Assembly: GCA_023415525.1 (NCBI GenBank)
Contig: JAEZKI010000344.1
Coordinates: 1 to 6,083, forward strand
DNA from: Bacillota bacterium
Lineage (GTDB): Bacteria; Bacillota; Clostridia; Lachnospirales; Cellulosilyticaceae
Direction: 5' to 3'
DNA length: 6,083 nt
Shown: positions 1 to 6,083 of the stretch, one piece after another
Numbering within the stretch: position 1 is the stretch's first letter
Layout of the letters: each line of letters starts with the position of its first letter
Made by a program: the position numbers and the translations under genes
Notes under the pieces: model-generated
Told to the model about the DNA's origin: nothing
What the model saw: only the letters and a program-made list of their open reading frames with translations
Database searches by the model: none

Positions 1-1394
<1,394 letters not shown>

Positions 1395-1399
1395 CTATT

Positions 1400-4300
1400 T
1401 TATAAATCTAAATCGTCTATTGAATCAGCTGAAAACAGTATATCATCTTCAGGTTCAAAGTCTAATTCTATACTTTCTTCAAAGAGATCAGGATCTACCT
1501 CAGTGTCTAATTCAACTTCATAATCATCCACTACTGGAACATCTTCCAAACCTTCTGTATTAACATTTATGCTTTGACCATCCTCTATTCTCTCTTTAAT
1601 ATCTACTTCATTAAGATCATTTGTGAGTACTCTTACATCAAGAGCAAGAGATTGAAGTTCTTTAAGAAGTACTTTGAAAGATTCTGGAATACCTGGTTCA
1701 GGTATATTTTCACCTTTAACGATAGATTCATAAGTTTTTACACGACCTACAACGTCATCAGATTTAATGGTTAAAATTTCTTGAAGTGTATAAGCAGCAC
1801 CATAAGCCTCTAGTGCCCAAACCTCCATCTCTCCAAAACGTTGACCACCAAATTGAGCCTTACCACCAAGTGGTTGTTGTGTAATGGTTGCATATGGCCC
1901 TGTAGAACGTGCATGCATCTTATCATCTACCAAGTGGTGAAGTTTAAGATAATGCATGTAACCTACAGTAACAGGGTTATCAAATTCTTCTCCTGTACGT
2001 CCATCTCTTAAACGAATTTTACCTGTTCTATCTAGTGGAACACCTTTCCATTCTGCACGATGGGCCTTGTTTTCCTCAAGATAATTTATAACCTCATCAT
2101 TGGTTCTGTCTGCCCATCTAGCCATAAAGGTATTGGATAAATCTTCTACACCCTTTTCTTTAGCTTCTTCTTCATCCCATGGTAGGTTAACGTAGTCATT
2201 AGCCATTTCTAGAGTATCCATGATATCTTGCTCTGATGCACCATTAAATACAGGTGTTTCTATTTTGAAGCCAAGAGCTTTGGAAGCTAGACCTAAGTGG
2301 ATTTCAAGTACTTGTCCGATGTTCATACGAGATGGTACACCCAGTGGGTTAAGCACAATATCTAGTGGTCTACCATTTGGAAGGAAAGGCATATCCTCTA
2401 CAGGAAGTACCCTAGAGATAACACCCTTGTTACCATGTCTTCCGGCCATTTTATCACCTACAGAGATTTTTCTCTTTTGGGCAATATAACAACGAACCAT
2501 ACGGTTAACACCTGGATCTAGTTCATCTCCATTTTCTCTTGTAAAGATTTTTACATCTACAATAATACCTGCTTCACCATGTGGTACACGAAGTGAAGTA
2601 TCTCTTACTTCACGTACTTTCTCACCAAAAATGGCACGTAATAATCTTTCTTCTGCTGTAAGCTCTGTTTCGCCTTTTGGTGTAACACGTCCTACTAAAA
2701 TATCTCCTGAACGCACTTCTGCACCAATACGAATGATACCACGTTCATCTAAATCTTTAAGAGCATCTTCACCTACATTAGGAATATCCCTTGTAATTTC
2801 TTCTGGTCCTACTTTTGTATCACGGGATTCAAGCTCATACTCTTCAATATGAATAGAGGTATAAACATCTTCTTGAACAAGTCTTTCACTAAGAAGAACT
2901 GCATCCTCATAGTTATAACCTTCCCATGTCATAAATCCAATAAGTGGATTTTGCCCAAGGGCTAACTCACCATTTTGAGTAGAAGGTCCATCTGCAAGTA
3001 CATCCCCTGCTTTCACCTCATCACCTTTTGTTACAAGGCAACGTTGGTTGATACAGGTTCCTGCATTACTACGTTCGAATTTAGCCAGTTTATAAGAATG
3101 CTTTTTGCCTTCATTATCTTTTATAATAATTTCTCTAGCAGATGCCTTTTCTACAATACCATCTTCTTTTGCGATGGCTAAAGCACCTGAGTCTATACCA
3201 ATCTTATATTCCATACCTGTTGCTACAATTGGGCTATTGGTTGCAATAAGTGGTACAGCTTGACGTTGCATGTTGGCACCCATAAGAGCACGGTTAGCAT
3301 CATCATTTTCAAGGAAAGGAATAAGGGCTGTAGCTACAGAAACAAGTTGTTTTGTAGAAACATCCATTAAGTCCATATCTCTATAATCAAAAGCAAGAAT
3401 CTCATCACCATGACGACCTGTTACACGTTCATTAACAAAGTAACCTTCTGGAGTCAGAGGTTCTGTGCCTTGACAAATTGTATATTTTTCTTCTTCATCA
3501 GCTGTGATATAGATATACTCATCTGTTACACGTGGTTCTGGACCTGTTTTATCAATCACGCGATAAGGCGCCTCAATAAAACCGTATTCGTTGATACGTG
3601 CAAAAGTTGCTAATGAGTTAATCAAACCGATGTTAGGACCTTCAGGTGTCTCGATAGGGCACATACGTCCATAGTGAGAATGGTGAATATCTCGAACCTC
3701 GAAACCAGCTCTTTCTCTTGAAAGACCACCAGGTCCTAAGGCAGATAACCTTCTCTTATGAGTCAATTCTGCCAATGGGTTGTTTTGGTCCATGAATTGT
3801 GAAAGCTGAGAGCTTCCGAAGAATTCTTTAATAGCAGAAGATACAGGTCTAATATTGATAAAGGCTTGTGGGTTAATAGCTTCTTGGTCTTGAATAGTCA
3901 TTCTTTCACGAACAACTCTCTCCATACGTGATAAACCAATACGGAATTGGTTTTGGAAGAGCTCACCAATGCCACGGATACGTCTATTTCCTAAGTGGTC
4001 AATATCGTCTGTATAACCAATTTCATATTCAAGATGAATATTGTAGTTAACAGATGCAAAAATATCATCTAGCGTAATGCTTTTTGGAATGAGTTCATTC
4101 TTTCTAGCACGTATAGCTTTTTTGATATCTTCCATGTCTTGATGCTCATTCAAAATCTCTTCTAATACAGGATAGTAAACAGTATCTCTAATCTCAAGCT
4201 CAGCTGGATCACAGTCAATAAAGCTAGCCATGTCTACTGTTCTATTCGTAAGGATCTTAATAGGTCTATCATGACCAGGTAATTCCACAAAAATTTCTTC

Positions 4301-5281
4301 AACACCTGTATTTTGAATAGTATCTGCAAGCTTAACAGTAATCTTATCACCCTTACTAGCTACTAATTCACCTGTAAAAGGACTCACTACATTATCAGCT
4401 AAAGTATAACCAGTTACACGGTTACGGAGGGCTAACTTCTTATTAAACTTATAACGTCCTACTTTTGCAAGGTCATATCTCTTTGGATCAAAAAACATAT
4501 TATTAAGAAGAGTCTGAGCACTATCTACTGTAGGAGGCTCACCTGGGCGAATACGCTTGTACATTTCCAAGAGACCTTCTTCATATGTCTTACTTGTATC
4601 TTTTTGAATGGTTTCAAGAATCTTAGGTTCCTCACCAAACTTTTCAATAATTTCAGCATCTGTTCCTAAACCTAAAGAACGTAATAATACCGTAATAGGT
4701 ACTTTACGCGTACGGTCTACTCTTACATAGAAGATATCGTTAGAGTCTGTCTCATACTCGAGCCAAGCTCCACGGTTAGGAATAACAGATGATGAAAATA
4801 ATTTTTTACCTGTTTTATCAAAGGCAATGCCATAATAAATACCAGGAGAACGTACTAATTGACTAACGATAACACGTTCAGCACCATTAATAACGAAAGT
4901 ACCTGTTTCTGTCATTATAGGGAAATCACCCATAAAGACATCACTATCAACACTTGTTCCTGTTTCTTTGTTATGAAGACGTGCTCTTACTTTAAGTGGT
5001 GCTGAGTAAGTAGCATCTCTTTCCTTACATTCTTCAATAGTATATTTAGGTTTGCTATCCAAGAAAAAGTCAACAAACTCTAAAATAAGAGTACCATTGA
5101 AATCAGTGATCGGAGAAATATCTTGAAAAACCTCTTTTAAACCTTCTGATAAAAACCATTGATAGGATGATTTTTGGATCTCAATAAGATTGGGAATTTC
5201 TAAAACTTCATCCTTTGTTCTAGCGTAGCTCATGCGAATTTGTTTGCCCATGTTAACTGGGCGCATTGTAGATTTTTGCAT
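1400..5281 (-). CDS. rpoB: DNA-directed RNA polymerase subunit beta, complete (1293 aa)
   Basis: Beta pairs with beta' to form the catalytic cleft of RNA polymerase. Visible in order: the N-terminal segment [15 protein letters not shown]; the protrusion motif [17 protein letters not shown] (about 131-147); the rifampicin-binding region (about 489-515) with Gln495, Asp498, His508 and Ser513, matching E. coli Gln513, Asp516, His526 and Ser531, so the pocket looks wild-type and rifampicin-sensitive. Next come [17 protein letters not shown], the NYEDA motif with Glu792-Asp793, and [12 protein letters not shown] with Lys944 and Lys952 (E. coli Lys1065/Lys1073). [20 protein letters not shown] lies in the C-terminal clamp region. 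The last 51 residues include 23 Asp/Glu and no Lys/Arg. The frame stays open to an ATG at 5362, but I choose ATG 5281: GGTGAG (5293-5288) is well placed before it and the protein then begins as family members do. It is the first gene of the rpoB-rpoC unit and shows no defects. Confidence 0.97.
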   Translation of the reverse strand: MQKSTMRPVNMGKQIRMSYARTKDEVLEIPNLIEIQKSSYQWFLSEGLKEVFQDISPITDFNGTLILEFVDFFLDSKPKYTIEECKERDATYSAPLKVRARLHNKETGTSVDSDVFMGDFPIMTETGTFVINGAERVIVSQLVRSPGIYYGIAFDKTGKKLFSSSVIPNRGAWLEYETDSNDIFYVRVDRTRKVPITVLLRSLGLGTDAEIIEKFGEEPKILETIQKDTSKTYEEGLLEMYKRIRPGEPPTVDSAQTLLNNMFFDPKRYDLAKVGRYKFNKKLALRNRVTGYTLADNVVSPFTGELVASKGDKITVKLADTIQNTGVEEIFVELPGHDRPIKILTNRTVDMASFIDCDPAELEIRDTVYYPVLEEILNEHQDMEDIKKAIRARKNELIPKSITLDDIFASVNYNIHLEYEIGYTDDIDHLGNRRIRGIGELFQNQFRIGLSRMERVVRERMTIQDQEAINPQAFINIRPVSSAIKEFFGSSQLSQFMDQNNPLAELTHKRRLSALGPGGLSRERAGFEVRDIHHSHYGRMCPIETPEGPNIGLINSLATFARINEYGFIEAPYRVIDKTGPEPRVTDEYIYITADEEEKYTICQGTEPLTPEGYFVNERVTGRHGDEILAFDYRDMDLMDVSTKQLVSVATALIPFLENDDANRALMGANMQRQAVPLIATNSPIVATGMEYKIGIDSGALAIAKEDGIVEKASAREIIIKDNEGKKHSYKLAKFERSNAGTCINQRCLVTKGDEVKAGDVLADGPSTQNGELALGQNPLIGFMTWEGYNYEDAVLLSERLVQEDVYTSIHIEEYELESRDTKVGPEEITRDIPNVGEDALKDLDERGIIRIGAEVRSGDILVGRVTPKGETELTAEERLLRAIFGEKVREVRDTSLRVPHGEAGIIVDVKIFTRENGDELDPGVNRMVRCYIAQKRKISVGDKMAGRHGNKGVISRVLPVEDMPFLPNGRPLDIVLNPLGVPSRMNIGQVLEIHLGLASKALGFKIETPVFNGASEQDIMDTLEMANDYVNLPWDEEEAKEKGVEDLSNTFMARWADRTNDEVINYLEENKAHRAEWKGVPLDRTGKIRLRDGRTGEEFDNPVTVGYMHYLKLHHLVDDKMHARSTGPYATITQQPLGGKAQFGGQRFGEMEVWALEAYGAAYTLQEILTIKSDDVVGRVKTYESIVKGENIPEPGIPESFKVLLKELQSLALDVRVLTNDLNEVDIKERIEDGQSINVNTEGLEDVPVVDDYEVELDTEVDPDLFEESIELDFEPEDDILFSADSIDDLDL

Positions 5282-5313
5282 GTGTTTCTCACCCCTTGCA
5301 AAATTTATAAATA

Positions 5314-5329
5314 ATGCAGCAAGCTGCAT
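5314..5329 (-). repeat. Inverted repeat in the rpoB leader, just upstream of the ribosome binding site
   Basis: On the minus strand ATGCAGC-TT-GCTGCAT forms two 7-base arms around TT; in RNA this would be a 5-6 bp GC-containing stem with a 4-6 nt loop. It ends about 16 nt before the Shine-Dalgarno sequence of rpoB and is not followed by a U-run, so it is not a classic terminator. It could be a protein-binding site, a transcript-stabilising hairpin or part of leader control. The repeat itself is certain; its function is unknown. Confidence 0.5.
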
Positions 5330-5414
5330 CGTTTCAGAATAGAAAAAATAAAAATATGACATATCCTTATCTTAGTACTTGTCCATAAACAATTAACTAA
5401 AATCAGAATATGTA

Positions 5415-5443
5415 TTGTAAATAATAAATTGCTGTGCTATAAT
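5415..5443 (+). promoter_or_regulatory. Candidate plus-strand sigma-A promoter with perfect extended -10, opposing rpoB
   Basis: The -35-like TTGTAA (5415-5420, 4 of 6 consensus matches) is followed by a 17-base spacer and a perfect TATAAT (5438-5443). TG at 5435-5436 one base upstream of the -10 makes it an extended -10. The predicted start is near 5450. It lies inside the predicted rpoB leader and faces the rpoB promoter. It could drive a short RNA ending at the hairpin at 5500-5526, or a long leader for the FliB-like gene at 5787. It is a pattern match only; AT-rich DNA gives chance -10 hits, but the TG plus the 17-base spacing make this one better than most. Confidence 0.5.
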
Positions 5444-5488
5444 GATAAAAATCGAAATGATTAATTAGCATATTAGTCGCATTTTAAA

Positions 5489-5517
5489 ATAGTATCACAA
5501 AAAAAAGGTTAAGTCAA
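5489..5517 (-). promoter_or_regulatory. Candidate rpoB promoter
   Basis: On the minus strand TTGACT (5517-5512, 5 of 6 matches to the -35 consensus) is followed by a 17-base spacer and TACTAT (5494-5489, 4 of 6 matches to the -10). An overlapping TGTGATACT reading resembles an extended -10 but would have a 15-base spacer. The predicted start is near 5482, giving a leader of about 200 nt before the rpoB ATG at 5281. It is the best minus-strand promoter I find between the two divergent genes, and the A-tracts immediately upstream support it. Confidence 0.55.
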
Positions 5518-5534
5518 CCTTTTTTTCTTTTTTT
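5500..5534 (+). terminator. Terminator-like hairpin with A-tract and T-tract, possibly bidirectional
   Basis: An 11-bp perfect stem (seven A then GGTT at 5500-5510; AACC then seven T at 5516-5526) closes a 5-base AAGTC loop. On the plus strand it runs into a T-rich tail to 5534; on the minus strand it is also followed by U. Only two G-C pairs make it thermodynamically modest. It contains the -35 and most of the spacer of the candidate rpoB promoter, so part of its symmetry may simply come from promoter A- and T-tracts. On the plus strand it would stop transcripts from the 5415-5443 promoter. Confidence 0.5.
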
Positions 5535-5556
5535 ATGCACTTTTTTCTTTTTGCTC
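5518..5556 (-). promoter_or_regulatory. A-tract (UP-element-like) region upstream of the rpoB -35
   Basis: Immediately upstream of TTGACT the minus strand is a series of A-runs (AAAAAGAAAAAA, a short GTGCAT break, then AAAAAAAGAAAAAAA) ending in GG next to the -35. Such A-tracts are known to raise promoter strength by binding the RNA polymerase alpha C-terminal domains or by DNA bending, as at rRNA promoters. Here they suit a gene that must be strongly expressed. The tracts are seen directly; the function is inferred. Confidence 0.4.
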
Positions 5557-5743
5557 TTAAATCCGTCCGCTCATTTGTATTTTTATATACAATCCAATAT
5601 TTACTATAACATTACCCTTTTATAGTTTCAAGGGGTAAATATGTATATTCTTACATATTTATTTTTAACCTTTCCTCTTCCCTATTTAAACCTTTATTTC
5701 TTCTAAATTCTTCCTTATTTTATAGTCTTCCTTATCATTTATA
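5535..5743. other. AT-rich intergenic stretch without a recognisable gene
   Basis: This part of the divergent intergenic region is pyrimidine-rich on the plus strand (many T and C runs) and stop-laden. I find no RNA gene, no coding frame with a ribosome binding site and no insertion sequence remnant. Its only structure is two neighbouring inverted repeats: an imperfect TTACCCTT / AAGGGGTAA pair at 5612-5638 and a perfect one at 5636-5661. In particular there is no trace of rplL or rplJ, the genes that usually precede rpoB. Confidence 0.6.
5636..5661. repeat. Perfect 10-base inverted repeat upstream of the FliB-like gene
   Basis: TAAATATGTA (5636-5645) and TACATATTTA (5652-5661) are exact reverse complements around a 6-base spacer (TATTCT). 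TTTTT at 5662-5666 follows, so on the plus strand it resembles a very weak terminator; with one G-C pair per arm the hairpin would be unstable. As DNA it could be an operator for a dimeric regulator. Chance occurrence in such AT-rich sequence is a real alternative. Confidence 0.35.
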
Positions 5744-5752
5744 TGTTATTAT
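5744..5752 (+). promoter_or_regulatory. Possible extended -10 promoter of the FliB-like gene
   Basis: TG-T-TATTAT is an extended -10 (5 of 6 consensus matches) with a predicted start near 5759, about 28 nt before the ATG at 5787. No convincing -35 lies 16-18 bases upstream. The short leader and a strong ribosome binding site downstream fit, but the match is weak and the plus-strand promoter at 5415-5443 is an alternative source of transcription. Confidence 0.3.
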
Positions 5753-5786
5753 CAATGTATACCTATAAACAAAGGAGTTCCATGAC

Positions 5787-6083
5787 ATGCAAATATTAAA
5801 ACCTTCTTATTACAATAAATTTATATGTACAGGTAGCTTATGCCATGAAACGTGTTGCAAAGATTGGCTCATTGAACTAGACCAAGCTACTTATATAAGA
5901 TATCAAAAAGAAACGAGTCCATTCGGGCAGAAGTTACGTGCTCATATTAAAAAAAACAAAGAAACGAATAGTTCACCTCAAACCTTTGGCACTATCCAAC
6001 TCGCCAAAAGAATTTGTCCTTTCTTAACTTCTGACAAACTTTGTGATATCTATCTTCATTTAGGTGAAGAAGCCATGTGTAGT
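5787..6083 (+). CDS. FliB-type (flagellin lysine-N-methylase family) Cys-rich protein, N-terminal 99 codons, off right edge
   Basis: The start is ATG 5787, preceded by a strong AAAGGAG (5771-5777) at 9-nt spacing; the nearer ATG at 5782 reads only five codons to a stop. The N-terminus has the layout I associate with FliB-family proteins: a K-P-x-Y-Y opening, then a cysteine cluster C14-x4-C19-x3-C23-C24 followed by W27 and a hydrophobic-acidic LIELD stretch, then CPFL (Cys77), LCDI (Cys86) and LGEEAMC (Cys98). The cysteines are likely metal or Fe-S ligands. FliB in Salmonella methylates flagellin lysines; many clostridia encode paralogues of unproven substrate, and no flagellar gene is visible here, so I give no symbol. 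No signal peptide or membrane segment is seen; it should be cytoplasmic. It is divergent from rpoB with a 505-base gap, and the promoter is uncertain. Family assignment is by remembered motif pattern on a partial protein. Confidence 0.75.
   Translation, partial: MQILKPSYYNKFICTGSLCHETCCKDWLIELDQATYIRYQKETSPFGQKLRAHIKKNKETNSSPQTFGTIQLAKRICPFLTSDKLCDIYLHLGEEAMCS

Larger units (their letters stand above)
5450..5534 (+). ncRNA. Candidate small RNA of about 80 nt upstream of rpoB
   Basis: This is inferred only from a strong-looking plus-strand promoter (5415-5443) followed by a terminator-like hairpin and T-tract (5500-5534). It contains no plausible coding frame: the one ATG (5457) reaches a stop after three codons with no ribosome binding site. 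Its first 30 or so nucleotides would be complementary to the 5' end of the predicted rpoB leader, so it could act as an antisense RNA or be a by-product of promoter interference. I do not recognise a known RNA family. An equally simple alternative is an attenuated leader for the plus-strand gene further right. Confidence 0.22.

Noticed and set aside
3737..3817. Rifampicin-resistance changes in the RpoB pocket
   Set aside because: Gln495, Asp498, His508 and Ser513 are all the usual wild-type residues.
5282..5362. Upstream ATG at 5362 that would add 27 residues to RpoB
   Set aside because: AAGG before it leaves only 2 nt of spacing, the added residues are not like any beta N-terminus I know, and ATG 5281 has a well-placed ribosome binding site and a family-typical start.
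5782..5799. ATG at 5782 as the start of the FliB-like gene
   Set aside because: It is in another frame and terminates after five codons; ATG 5787 carries the homology and better spacing.

Overview
The window is AT-rich DNA from a low-GC Firmicute. The RpoB/RpoC sequences look clostridial, and I would guess the Lachnospirales/Cellulosilyticum neighbourhood; this is a judgement from remembered family sequences, not a search. It holds the rpoB-rpoC operon on the minus strand, a gene-poor control region of about 500 bases, and the start of a divergent plus-strand gene.

Region by region: (1) 1-1379, minus strand: the first 459 complete codons of rpoC (RNA polymerase beta'), running off the left edge within the [10 protein letters not shown] active-site loop. 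Reading this frame codon by codon shows one TAA stop at 938-936 (codon 148), with perfect beta' homology in the same frame on both sides. (2) 1400-5281, minus strand: complete rpoB (beta subunit, 1293 aa), intact, ending 20 bases before rpoC. (3) 5282-5786: intergenic. It contains a good candidate rpoB promoter with upstream A-tracts, a leader of about 200 nt with a small hairpin next to the rpoB ribosome binding site, an opposing plus-strand promoter with a consensus extended -10, and an A/T-flanked hairpin that could end a roughly 80-nt plus-strand RNA. That hairpin is built from the same bases as the rpoB -35 element. No ribosomal protein gene (rplL) precedes rpoB here. (4) 5787-6083, plus strand: the first 99 codons of a Cys-rich FliB-type (flagellin lysine-N-methylase family) protein, running off the right edge.

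RpoB and RpoC are the two large subunits that together form the RNA polymerase active centre and are co-transcribed from the promoter right of rpoB. The FliB-like gene has no evident functional tie to them. The most notable observation is the in-frame stop in rpoC, an essential gene: a sequencing or assembly error, a recent nonsense mutation, a suppressed or recoded stop, or a split subunit are the alternatives, the first two being most likely. The second is the interlocked arrangement of face-to-face promoters and a terminator-like hairpin upstream of rpoB. I see no convincing evidence of an entirely new system, mobile element or CRISPR array.
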